A stretch of DNA of 64,000 nucleotides, from NCBI GenBank assembly GCA_040882255.1, contig JBBEBP010000003.1, positions 1-64,000 on the forward strand. The letters are read 5' to 3'. The notes beneath the pieces are model-generated. The model did no database searches and was not told the origin of the DNA. It worked only from the letters and a program-made list of their open reading frames with translations. Positions within the stretch are counted from its first letter, which is position 1. Each line of letters starts with the position of its first letter. The translations under genes and the position numbers were made by a program. Below are positions 29,748 through 38,282 of the stretch, piece by piece. The stretch comes from PWQG01 sp040882255 (GTDB taxonomy: Bacteria; Pseudomonadota; Gammaproteobacteria; Pseudomonadales; Pseudohongiellaceae).

Positions 29748-30530
29748 GTGCCTGATCTGTCGATACTCGACAACATCCGGGTGGTGCTGGTCAATACCTC
29801 GCATCCGGGCAATATCGGTGCCGTGGCGCGGGCCATGAAGAATATGGGGCTGTACCACCTGACCCTGGTGGACCCCGAGGACTTTCCTCATGACATCGCC
29901 CGGTTTCGCGCCGTTTCCGCGACCGATATCCTCGATAATGCCCATGTGGTGCCGGATCTGAAAAGCGCGGTCAGCGAGTGCGGGCTGGTGATCGGTGCCA
30001 GTGCCCGCTCCCGCAGCATGCCCTGGCCCATGCTGGATCCCCGCCAATGTGCTGACAGGGTGGTGGCGGATGGCGTCAATAATAAGGTGGCGCTGGTGTT
30101 CGGGCGCGAGAAAAGCGGTCTGAGCAACGAAGAGCTGACCCTGTGCAACTACCACGTGCAGATCCCCACCGATGAGGCCTACCCGTCCCTGAACCTGGCG
30201 GCGGCCACCACGATCATCCTCCATGAGGTGCGTATGGCCTGCCTGAAGGCAGGGGACGATACCGGGACCAGGCCCGCCTCTGCACCTCCCGCTGATGAAA
30301 GTCATTGGGATGTGGCACGGGCCAATGGTCAGCAGATGGAGCTGTTCTACGAGCATCTGGAGAAAGTGCTGGTGGACCTGGACTTCCATGATCCGGACAA
30401 TCCCCGTCAGCTGATGGCGCGCATGCGCCGCATGTTCGGCCGCATCCGGCCCGACCGGATGGAAGTCAATATCCTGCGCGGTGTGCTGACCCATATTGAG
30501 CAGGCCCTGAACACTCGAAAGAAGAAGTAA
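29748..30530 (+). CDS. trmJ: tRNA (cytidine/uridine-2'-O-)-methyltransferase TrmJ
   Basis: The 260-residue protein is a SpoU-type methyltransferase with the trefoil-knot motifs: VVLVNTSHPGNIGAVARAMKNMGL (N-terminal motif 1), VALVFGREKSGLSNEEL (motif 2) and IPTDEAYPSLNLAAATTIILHE (motif 3). It matches TrmJ, which methylates position 32 of tRNAs using SAM. The start is GTG 29748 with GAGGAG ahead. It is divergent from suhB, as in E. coli, and followed after 10 bp by tex on the same strand. Confidence 0.93.
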   Translation: MPDLSILDNIRVVLVNTSHPGNIGAVARAMKNMGLYHLTLVDPEDFPHDIARFRAVSATDILDNAHVVPDLKSAVSECGLVIGASARSRSMPWPMLDPRQCADRVVADGVNNKVALVFGREKSGLSNEELTLCNYHVQIPTDEAYPSLNLAAATTIILHEVRMACLKAGDDTGTRPASAPPADESHWDVARANGQQMELFYEHLEKVLVDLDFHDPDNPRQLMARMRRMFGRIRPDRMEVNILRGVLTHIEQALNTRKKK

Positions 30531-30540
30531 CAGGTATCGC

Positions 30541-32877
30541 ATGTCTTTGTTATTCGACCAGATCGCTGAAGAAATCGCCGCCCGCCCGGCCCAGGTGTCC
30601 GCTGCCGTGGCCCTGCTGGATGAAGGCGCCACCGTGCCGTTCATTTCCCGCTACCGGAAAGAGGTCACGGGTGGGCTGGATGACACCCAGTTACGCAAGC
30701 TGGAAGAACGGCTGATCTACCTGCGTGAGCTGGAAGACCGCCGGGGCACCATCCTCAAGAGTATTGGTGAACAGGAGAAACTGACGCCCGAACTCGAGAA
30801 ACAGATCCGGGCCGCCGCCACCAAGACCGAGCTGGAAGACCTGTATCTGCCGTACAAGCCCAGGCGCCGCACCAAGGCCCAGATCGCGCGCGAAGCGGGT
30901 CTGGAGCCGCTCGCCGCGATGCTGTACGACGAGCCTTCGCGAAAACCGGAAGAGGAAGCCGAGGCATTTGTTGATGCCGATCAGGGCGTCGCGGATATCA
31001 AGGCCGCACTCGATGGTGCCCGGCAGATCCTGGTGGAACGGTTCAGTGAGGATGCGGTCCTGCTCGGTCAACTGCGCGACTATTTCGGTGAACGGGCGCA
31101 TATCCAGTCCGAGCTTGTGCCCGGTAAGGAAAATGAAGGCGCCAAGTATCGCGATTATTTCGATTTCTCTGAAGCGGTGGGCAAGGTGCCGTCGCACCGT
31201 GCGATGGCCCTGTTCCGGGCCCGCAAGGAAGGGATCCTGCAGGTAAAACTGGATCTGCCGGCGGAGCAGCTGGAGGCGGCGACCCGCCACCCCTGCGAGG
31301 GGCTGATTGCCCGGCACTGGCAGGTGGAGGACCGGGGGCGTCCCGCCGATGCATGGTTGTCCGACACCGTGCGCTGGGCCTGGCGCGTGCGGCTACACAC
31401 ACACCTGCAGACTGACCTGTTGGCGGCGCTGCGTGAGCGCGCCGAAGAGGATGCCATCGATGTGTTCTCGCGCAATATCCGCGACCTGTTGCTGGCCGCG
31501 CCGGCCGGGCGCAAGGCGGCCATTGGTCTGGACCCGGGCCTGCGCACCGGCGTGAAGCTGGCCGTGGTGGATCAGACCGGACAGGTGCTCGACCACGGTG
31601 CCATTTTCCCCACGGCGCCACAGAAACGCGTGGAAGAGGCGGAGAAGGTGCTTGTGAGGCTCTGCGAAAAGCATCAGGTGGCACTGGTTGCTATCGGCAA
31701 CGGCACCGCTTCGCGGGAGACGGACCAGTTCGTCAAATCCGTACTGAAAAAGCACGGTCACCTGGGCATTGACACGGTCATGGTCAACGAGGCCGGCGCC
31801 TCGGTCTATTCGGCCTCGGAACTGGCCGCGGAGGAGTTCCCGGATCTGGACGTGACCATACGGGGTGCCATCTCTATCGCCCGCCGGCTACAGGACCCTC
31901 TGTCCGAGCTGGTCAAGATCGAGCCGCGCTCCATCGGTGTCGGTCAGTACCAGCACGACGTCAGCCAGGTGAAGCTGGGCCGCAGCCTGGACGCCGTGGT
32001 GGAGGACTGCGTGAACGCGGTGGGCGTCGACGTGAACACGGCATCGGTACCGCTGCTGCGCCGGGTGTCCGGCCTGAATCAGACGCTGGCCGCCAACATT
32101 GTCCAGTACCGGGATCAGAACGGGTTGTTCGACAGCCGCAAGGCCCTGAAGAAGGTGCCACGCTTCGGCGACAAGACCTTCGAGCAGTCGGCCGGCTTTC
32201 TGCGCATTCCCGACGGCGCGAATCCGCTGGATGCCTCCTCGGTGCACCCGGAGTCCTACGATGTGGTGGAGACCATCGCAAAGCGCAATGGCAGGGACCT
32301 GCGTTCGCTGATCGGTGACCGGGAGTTTCTGAAAGGACTGCGGGCCGACGATTACGTCACCGATTCGGTGGGCCTGCCGACATTGCGGGACATTTTCAGC
32401 GAACTGGAGAAGCCCGGCCGTGACCCGCGCCCGGAGTTCCGCACCGCTGCATTGAAGGAGGGGGTCGAGAAACTCACGGATCTGGAGCCCGGCATGACGC
32501 TGGAGGGGACGGTGAGCAATGTCACCAACTTCGGCGCCTTCGTCGATATTGGCGTGCACCAGGACGGTCTGGTGCACATCTCGGCGCTGTCAAAGCAGTT
32601 CGTCAAATCGCCCCATGACGTGGTCAGCGCCGGGGATATCGTCAAGGTCAAGGTGCTGGAAGTGGATCTGGAGCGCAAGCGCATTGCCCTGACCTGCCGC
32701 CTGGACGATCCGCTGCCGGAGCCGGGGCAGAAGCGCCCCACGCCGAACCGGCAGCGACAGGGTGGCAAGCCCGGGAAAAGCGGTCCGCGCAAGGATTTCG
32801 CTGCAGCGGCCGAGAACAAGCGTCAGACGGGCACCATGGCTACGCTGTTCGAACAGGCCTTGAAAAACAGGAAGTAG
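30541..32877 (+). CDS. tex: transcription accessory protein Tex
   Basis: The 778-residue protein has the full Tex layout: an N-terminal helical domain (FISRYRKEVTGGLDDTQLRKLEERLIYLRELEDR), a YqgF domain (AIGLDPGLRTGVKLAVVDQTG), helix-hairpin-helix repeats (LRRVSGLNQTLAANIVQYRDQNG) and a C-terminal S1 RNA-binding domain (GMTLEGTVSNVTNFGAFVDIGVHQDGLVH). The tail is rich in Lys, Gly and Pro. Tex binds nucleic acid and affects transcription. It starts 10 bp after trmJ, so they probably share a transcript. A GC-rich hairpin (32916-32923 with 32930-32937) lies after the stop, at the end of the convergent ygiQ gene. Confidence 0.95.
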   Translation: MSLLFDQIAEEIAARPAQVSAAVALLDEGATVPFISRYRKEVTGGLDDTQLRKLEERLIYLRELEDRRGTILKSIGEQEKLTPELEKQIRAAATKTELEDLYLPYKPRRRTKAQIAREAGLEPLAAMLYDEPSRKPEEEAEAFVDADQGVADIKAALDGARQILVERFSEDAVLLGQLRDYFGERAHIQSELVPGKENEGAKYRDYFDFSEAVGKVPSHRAMALFRARKEGILQVKLDLPAEQLEAATRHPCEGLIARHWQVEDRGRPADAWLSDTVRWAWRVRLHTHLQTDLLAALRERAEEDAIDVFSRNIRDLLLAAPAGRKAAIGLDPGLRTGVKLAVVDQTGQVLDHGAIFPTAPQKRVEEAEKVLVRLCEKHQVALVAIGNGTASRETDQFVKSVLKKHGHLGIDTVMVNEAGASVYSASELAAEEFPDLDVTIRGAISIARRLQDPLSELVKIEPRSIGVGQYQHDVSQVKLGRSLDAVVEDCVNAVGVDVNTASVPLLRRVSGLNQTLAANIVQYRDQNGLFDSRKALKKVPRFGDKTFEQSAGFLRIPDGANPLDASSVHPESYDVVETIAKRNGRDLRSLIGDREFLKGLRADDYVTDSVGLPTLRDIFSELEKPGRDPRPEFRTAALKEGVEKLTDLEPGMTLEGTVSNVTNFGAFVDIGVHQDGLVHISALSKQFVKSPHDVVSAGDIVKVKVLEVDLERKRIALTCRLDDPLPEPGQKRPTPNRQRQGGKPGKSGPRKDFAAAAENKRQTGTMATLFEQALKNRK

Positions 32878-32923
32878 GGAAACGGCCAGGGCCTGCCCGT
32901 TCAGGATGCGTGGGGCGCGGGTG

Positions 32924-35134
32924 TCAGTGCACCCGCGTGGGTCGTTTGCGCCGGCTGCGGCGCTTACCGGCCGGCGCCGGTCCGCCCGGACGCTTGCGCG
33001 ACCGCGTGGCTTCGGCCGGAACCAGTTTGCCCGGGCCGTCACCGATCAGGTCGGCCCGTCCCATCTTCGTCAGCGTTTCGCGCAGCAGGGGCCAGTTCTT
33101 CTCGTCGTGGTAGCGCAGGAAGGCTTTCTGTACCCGGCGGTCGTCGATCTCCCTGACCGTCTCCACTGCCTCACTCTTGTAGGTCACTTTCTTCAGCGGG
33201 TTCTTGCCGGAGTGGTACATGGCCGTGGCCAGCGCCATCGGTGACGGATAGAAGGTCTGCACCTGGTCGGGCCGGAAACCGTTGTTCTTCAGCCACAGCC
33301 CCAGATTCATCATGTCCTCGTTGTCCGATCCCGGGTGGGCGGCGATGAAGTAGGGAATCAGGTACTGCTTCTTGCCGGCCTCTTTCGAGTACTTGTCGAA
33401 CAGGCGCTTGAACTCGTCATAGATGCCGATGCCCGGCTTCATCATCTTGCTGAGCGTGCGGTCTTCACTGTGTTCGGGAGCGATCTTCAGGTAGCCGCCG
33501 ACATGATGGGTAACCAGTTCCTTCACGTATTCCGGATCGCGCAGCGCCAGGTCGTAGCGCAGACCGGAGGCGATGGCCACCCGCTTGACGCCCGGTATTG
33601 CCCGGGCTTTCCTGTACAGCTGCGTGGTCGGGCTGTGGTCGGTGTTCAGGTGCTTGCAGATGTTCGGGTATACGCAGGACAGGCGCCGGCAGTTCTTGTG
33701 GATCTCGTCGGACTTGCAGTTGAGCTTGTACATGTTGGCGGTCGGCCCGCCCAGGTCCGAGATCGTGCCGGTGAAGCCGGGCACCTGGTCGCGAATTTTC
33801 TCGATCTCGCGCAGGATCGATTCCTCGGAGCGGCTCTGGATGACCCGGCCTTCGTGCTCGGTGATCGAGCAAAACGTGCAGCCGCCGAAGCAGCCGCGCA
33901 TGATGTTGACCGAGGTCTTGATCATGTCATAGGCCGGTATCCGCGCATCGCCGTAGCGCGGGTGGGGCCTGCGCTGGTAGGGCAGATCGAAGACGGCGTC
34001 CAGCTCTTCTGTTTCCAGCGGAATCGGCGGCGGTGTGACCCAGAGATCCAGCGTGCCGTGCTTCTGCACCAGGACCCGCGCGTTCTGCGGGTTGGATTCC
34101 AGATGCAGAATGCGCGAGGCATGGGCGTACAGTGCCGGGTCGTTGCGTACTTTCTCGAAGGAGGGCAGCCGGATGTAACTGGTGGCCGGATCGAGGTTGT
34201 GCTTGCGCTGCAGCGGCATGGGCACGATGCGAAGCGGCCGGGTGTCTTCCTCCGGGGCGGGTGCCTTCGTTGCTGCGCCGGCCGCAGGTTGCTCTGGCTC
34301 GACCATGCCGACGTCAACGGCTTCCGCTTCCGGTGTGGTGTTGGCAGAGGACTCACAGGCGGCGCCCGTTTCCTTGTGCGGATAGTCGTAGGGGTTGGGA
34401 ATCCGGTCGATGTTGCCGGGCCAGTCGACGCGGCTGGAATCGATTTCTGTCCAGCCCTCGGGCATGGAGCGCCGCACGAAGGCGGTGCCCCGGATGTCGG
34501 TAAGTTGCGCGATGGGGCGGCCGGCGGCCACCGCATGGGCCAGTTCCACCAGGGCCCGCTCGGCGTTGCCGTACAGCAGGATGTCGGCGCCGGCGTCGAT
34601 CAGTACGGATCTGCGCACCTTGTCCGTCCAGTAGTCGTACTGGGCGATGCGCCGCAGGCTGGCCTCGATGCCGCCGATCACGACCGGCGTGTCGTGGTAC
34701 GCCTCCCGGCAGCGCTGGCTGTAGACGATCACCGAACGGTCGGGGCGCTTGCCCGCTTCGCCGCCCGGTGTATAGGCATCATCGTGGCGAATGCGCAGGT
34801 CGGCCGTGTAGCGGTTGATCAGCGAATCCATGTTGCCGCCGGTGACGCCGAAGAACAGGTTGGGCTGGCCCAGCGCCCGGAAGGGCTCCGCGCTGTCCCA
34901 TTCGGGCTGAGCGATGATGCCGACGCGGAAGCCCTGCGCCTCGAGCAGACGGCCCACCACGGCCATGCCGAAGCTCGGGTGGTCCACATAGGCGTCGGCC
35001 GTGACGATGATGATATCGCAGCTGTCCCAGCCGAGTTCGTCCATCTCCTCGCGGGACGTGGGCAGCCACGGCGCGGTCCCGAAGCATTCGGCCCAGTAGC
35101 GGGGATACGAGAACAGGGGGCGCGGGGTGATCAT
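32924..35134 (-). CDS. ygiQ: YgiQ family radical SAM protein
   Basis: The 736-residue protein matches YgiQ: an N-terminal B12-binding-like domain (GWDSCDIIIVTADAYVDHPSFGMAVVGRLLEAQGF), IGGIEASLRRIAQYDYW, and the iron-sulfur motif C-x3-C-x2-C in MRGCFGGCTFCSI. A basic C-terminal tail follows (RRSRRKRPTRVH). An insertion of roughly 50 residues (near 265-310) is rich in Ala, Glu and Pro. The family is widespread and without a proven function. The gene runs convergent to tex and ends just inside a GC-rich hairpin. Confidence 0.93.
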   Translation of the reverse strand: MITPRPLFSYPRYWAECFGTAPWLPTSREEMDELGWDSCDIIIVTADAYVDHPSFGMAVVGRLLEAQGFRVGIIAQPEWDSAEPFRALGQPNLFFGVTGGNMDSLINRYTADLRIRHDDAYTPGGEAGKRPDRSVIVYSQRCREAYHDTPVVIGGIEASLRRIAQYDYWTDKVRRSVLIDAGADILLYGNAERALVELAHAVAAGRPIAQLTDIRGTAFVRRSMPEGWTEIDSSRVDWPGNIDRIPNPYDYPHKETGAACESSANTTPEAEAVDVGMVEPEQPAAGAATKAPAPEEDTRPLRIVPMPLQRKHNLDPATSYIRLPSFEKVRNDPALYAHASRILHLESNPQNARVLVQKHGTLDLWVTPPPIPLETEELDAVFDLPYQRRPHPRYGDARIPAYDMIKTSVNIMRGCFGGCTFCSITEHEGRVIQSRSEESILREIEKIRDQVPGFTGTISDLGGPTANMYKLNCKSDEIHKNCRRLSCVYPNICKHLNTDHSPTTQLYRKARAIPGVKRVAIASGLRYDLALRDPEYVKELVTHHVGGYLKIAPEHSEDRTLSKMMKPGIGIYDEFKRLFDKYSKEAGKKQYLIPYFIAAHPGSDNEDMMNLGLWLKNNGFRPDQVQTFYPSPMALATAMYHSGKNPLKKVTYKSEAVETVREIDDRRVQKAFLRYHDEKNWPLLRETLTKMGRADLIGDGPGKLVPAEATRSRKRPGGPAPAGKRRSRRKRPTRVH

Positions 35135-35261
35135 GACGACCTCTTGGCAGTGGCGCGGTGGCGGCGCACGGTGCAGTGAAGGGGATGGTGGACAAACAGG
35201 AACGCCATAGTATACAGCAATGGTCGATCGCTTTCAGCGCTGATGGGTAGCGCGTGGTTGG

Positions 35262-35963
35262 CTACTGCTGTGCCAGCAGTCCCCGCAGTGACAGGCGCTG
35301 TCCGTTGATGGTCAGCACGCCATCTTCCAGTTGCAGCTCGGTCAGGCCCCGTCCCTGGCTGATGCGTGTCCAGCCCTGCCGCTCATAGAGGCGCAGGGCG
35401 TTGGCGGCCGGACTGGCCTGCAGGGCCTCGGCATCGAGCTCCAGGTAGATAGTGACGGAAGCCCCCAGGACGGCGGCATTGTTGCTTTCCGCGAGCAATG
35501 GCCAGTTCCCGGAAAACTGCACCTGGTGGTCGCCGTCAAAAGCCGCACCGCCCAGAATGCCCCGCACGATCAACCGGGCACCTGGACTGACCCGCAGCAC
35601 CGCAGCGCCGGAGTAGCGGTTTGCGCCGGGGCCACTGTAGTCAGGTGGTGTCTGGAGCTGCAGGGTAGCCAATGCCCACGGCGAATCGGACAGGTGCCAG
35701 ATCAATGGGCCGTGCGACAGGGTCAATTCCAGGGGAACACCGTCTTCCTGTGCGTTGATGGCCTCTCCGTGCAGACGCAGGTACATGGTGCTGTCGAGCC
35801 ATCGGGCGCGGCTGCCTGTGTGCTCCAGCCGGAACGCGGCCGAGTCAGGCAAGCGGTCCATTCCGGCCGTGACCTGATGGCGCAGCCACCAGCCATTGAG
35901 CGTGGGAATGCCGGCCACGATCATCACCAGCAGTGCGAGTGTCGGAAGCAGGAACCTGCGCAT
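35262..35963 (-). CDS. membrane-anchored protein, DUF945-like
   Basis: The 233-residue protein has one N-terminal helix (LLPTLALLVMIVAGIPTLNGWW), then a beta-rich periplasmic domain. The pattern (HGPLIWH, a sequence of amphipathic strands, ending with LQLEDGVLTINGQRLSLRGLL) resembles YdgA/DUF945 proteins, but the protein is about half their usual length, so the match is tentative. It is 47 bp downstream of the EAL gene on the same strand and 127 bp upstream of ygiQ. Confidence 0.5.
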   Translation of the reverse strand: MRRFLLPTLALLVMIVAGIPTLNGWWLRHQVTAGMDRLPDSAAFRLEHTGSRARWLDSTMYLRLHGEAINAQEDGVPLELTLSHGPLIWHLSDSPWALATLQLQTPPDYSGPGANRYSGAAVLRVSPGARLIVRGILGGAAFDGDHQVQFSGNWPLLAESNNAAVLGASVTIYLELDAEALQASPAANALRLYERQGWTRISQGRGLTELQLEDGVLTINGQRLSLRGLLAQQ

Positions 35964-36010
35964 CGGTCACCGCTGACCCTGATGGGCGGACCGGGTGGCC
36001 GTCGCGGCAC

Positions 36011-36778
36011 TCAGATGACGCAAAGCGAGCGGTCCACGTCAACGAGCTGCTCGAAGGCCGGCCGCGCGAAATAGTACCCCTGGAACAGATCGATACCGGC
36101 TTCGGCCAGCCAGCGATATTCTTCGGCCGTTTCCACGCCTTCAGCCAGTACCGTGATACCAAGCAGCTGGCAGGTGAGGATGATGCCCCGCGTAATGGCC
36201 TGTCGGGGCTCGTCCTCATCAATGTCGGTGATCAGTCCACGGTCGATCTTGATGCAGTCAGGCTGGAATTCCGCCAGCAGGTTCAGTCCCGAGTAGCCCG
36301 AGCCGAAGTCATCGATGTAGGTCGAGAACCCCAGTTCACGGTAGGTGTTGATGATGCCGACCAGGTGCGCCTTGTCCTCGACGTGTTCACCCTCGGTGAC
36401 CTCGAAGCGGATGAGGTCAATCGGAAAGCCGTATTCCCTGGCAGCCATGAGCGTGGTGCGGATGCACAGTTCCGGGCGATACACGGCATTGGGCGTGAAA
36501 TTGATGTTCAGTCCGGTCTGCAGCTCCAACTCCGCAGCCAGTTTGATGGCTTTCACCCGGCAGGCCTGGTCGAAGCGGTAGAGGTTTTCCTCGTTGACGT
36601 GCTTCCATACTTCCGGAAAAGGCTGACCTTCTGTTCCGCGGGCCAGCGCCTCGTAGGCCACGACCTCGCAGGTGCTGGCGCGGATGATCGGCTGGAACGC
36701 GAAACTGAAATCGAATCCGAGGGGGCTGGTATTGATGCACTGCCGGCAGTTGAGCGGCTCGTAATGTTTCTGTTTCAT
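36011..36778 (-). CDS. EAL-domain cyclic di-GMP phosphodiesterase
   Basis: The 255-residue protein is a lone EAL domain. The catalytic motifs are all present: YEALARG (EAL), EVTEGE, IDDFGSGYSGL (DDFG), KIDRGLI, LAEGVET and QGYYFARP. It should hydrolyse c-di-GMP to pGpG. No sensory domain or membrane segment is seen, apart from a short Cys-containing N terminus (LNCRQCINTSPLG) that could bind metal. It may be regulated at expression level. Confidence 0.87.
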   Translation of the reverse strand: MKQKHYEPLNCRQCINTSPLGFDFSFAFQPIIRASTCEVVAYEALARGTEGQPFPEVWKHVNEENLYRFDQACRVKAIKLAAELELQTGLNINFTPNAVYRPELCIRTTLMAAREYGFPIDLIRFEVTEGEHVEDKAHLVGIINTYRELGFSTYIDDFGSGYSGLNLLAEFQPDCIKIDRGLITDIDEDEPRQAITRGIILTCQLLGITVLAEGVETAEEYRWLAEAGIDLFQGYYFARPAFEQLVDVDRSLCVI

Positions 36779-37076
36779 ACAGACAGTATCGGATAGTCCG
36801 TTAATTGTTTCCGGATAATAGCATGCTGTACCGGCACAGAAAACACGGGTCGGCGTCAGGCCGTCAGGTCAACGGCACCCCGGGGGGAGTTGGAAGGAGT
36901 CTAGCGCCTGCTCGATGAGTGGTCGGCCGACGCATGCTAAATTTGTCATGCTGTACAGTATACCATTCCGGCTGAGCGGACTCTGTGAAATCCGGTTGCC
37001 AGGCGCCCGGGGTGGTTCTATAGTCTGAATTTCGATATTCGGCAGTTTCCGACGCGATAACACGAGGTTCCGCCTT
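36779..37076. other. 298-bp intergenic region with a promoter for the Vgb-like gene
   Basis: This gap between divergent genes holds the promoter described at 36996-37024 and several short palindromes. No open frame of note or RNA gene is seen in the rest of the stretch. Confidence 0.6.
36996..37024 (+). promoter_or_regulatory. sigma-70-type promoter of the Vgb-like gene
   Basis: TTGCCA (36996-37001) and TATAGT (37019-37024) are separated by 17 bp, each one base off consensus. The expected start of transcription is about 45 bp before the ATG at 37077. Confidence 0.65.
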
Positions 37077-38276
37077 ATGAACAAATCCGCAGGAAGTCTG
37101 GCTGCATTGTTGTGTTCCGCTGCACTGTCCCAGCCGGCTCTCAGTCAGGAGCTGCCCGAGGGCTCCGGCAAATCACTGGTCGAGTCGGTATGTACTACCT
37201 GTCATGGCCTCAACTACATCACCCGTTCGGCCGGTTTCGATTCCGTGCAAGGCTGGCGCGGCCTGATCGACTCGATGGTCGACCTGGCCGATGCCCAGGC
37301 CCATACCGTATCGAGCTATCTGGCCGAACATTTCCCGGCACAGCCGGATCGCCGCCCCACCATTGTGGAGGGCGACACCGACATCGAGATCATCGAATGG
37401 ATGGTGCCCACCCTGGGCCAGCGTTCCCGGGATCCCATCGAGGCGCCGGACGGCAGCATCTGGTGGACCGGAATGTGGGCCAGCCTGGCAGGCAGGCTGG
37501 ACCCGGAGACCGGCGACATGCAGGAGTATCACCTGCCGCGCGATTCCCGGCCCCACGGGGTGTTTCCCGGTCCCGACGGCAACATCTGGTACACCGGCAA
37601 CAGCAACGCAACGATCGGTATGCTCGATCCGGAAACCGGCCTTGTTACTGAATACGAGACGGAGGCGGGCGACCCGCACACCGGGATATTCCATCCCAAT
37701 GGCAGTCTGTATTTCACGGCGCAGAGGGCCGGCATGCTGGGTCGTCTGAATCCGCAAACCGGCGAGCTGCGCGAAATGCGAACCGAACCGCGTCCCTACG
37801 GAATCCGCGTCGGTGATGACGGCACGGTCTGGATTGCCTACAACGGCACCAACCGTATCGGTGCCATGGACCCGGACAGTATGGAGATCACCTATTACAC
37901 CGTGCCCAACGAAAACTCACGTATCCGCCGGCTCTATCCTGACAGCCAGGGCAATATCTGGTATGTGAATTCCACACAGGGAAAGATCGGGCGGCTGGAG
38001 CCCGGTACTGGTGCAATCCGTGAATGGGATTCCCCCAGCGGTCCGGACTCGCATCCCTATGCGCTCGTCGTGATCAATGACGTGGTGTGGTACAACGAGT
38101 CCGGCATGCGGCCGGATGCCCTGGTGCAGTTCGATCCGGCCACGGAGGCGTTCCAGAGCTGGGAAATCCCCTCCGGGGCCGGCATCGTGCGGCGCATGTG
38201 GGTGACGCAGGATGACAACCTCCTGATTCACCAGAGCAGCAGCAACCGCATCGGGCTGGTTCGTATCAACGATTGA
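37077..38276 (+). CDS. periplasmic cytochrome c fused to a Vgb-like beta-propeller
   Basis: The 399-residue protein has a signal peptide ending near ALSQ, then a small c-type heme site CTTCH (39-43). A propeller of repeated units follows, with WWTGMWASLAGRLDPETG, IWYTGNSNATIGMLDPETG, LYFTAQRAGMLGRLNPQTG, VWIAYNGTNRIGAMDPDS and IWYVNSTQGKIGRLEPGTG, each resembling virginiamycin B lyase (streptogramin lyase-like) blades. Such propellers with heme are more likely electron-transfer or dehydrogenase parts than antibiotic lyases. No second heme-ligand Met could be fixed. It is convergent with the TonB receptor that follows. Confidence 0.75.
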   Translation: MNKSAGSLAALLCSAALSQPALSQELPEGSGKSLVESVCTTCHGLNYITRSAGFDSVQGWRGLIDSMVDLADAQAHTVSSYLAEHFPAQPDRRPTIVEGDTDIEIIEWMVPTLGQRSRDPIEAPDGSIWWTGMWASLAGRLDPETGDMQEYHLPRDSRPHGVFPGPDGNIWYTGNSNATIGMLDPETGLVTEYETEAGDPHTGIFHPNGSLYFTAQRAGMLGRLNPQTGELREMRTEPRPYGIRVGDDGTVWIAYNGTNRIGAMDPDSMEITYYTVPNENSRIRRLYPDSQGNIWYVNSTQGKIGRLEPGTGAIREWDSPSGPDSHPYALVVINDVVWYNESGMRPDALVQFDPATEAFQSWEIPSGAGIVRRMWVTQDDNLLIHQSSSNRIGLVRIND

Positions 38277-38282
38277 GTCGCA

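Noticed and set aside
33335..35179. Plus-strand frame of 614 codons over ygiQ
   Set aside because: It is antisense to the conserved YgiQ frame and lacks any recognisable domain.
36823..36836. CTGTACCGGCACAG as a second LexA box
   Set aside because: The spacing is CTG-N8-CAG instead of N10.
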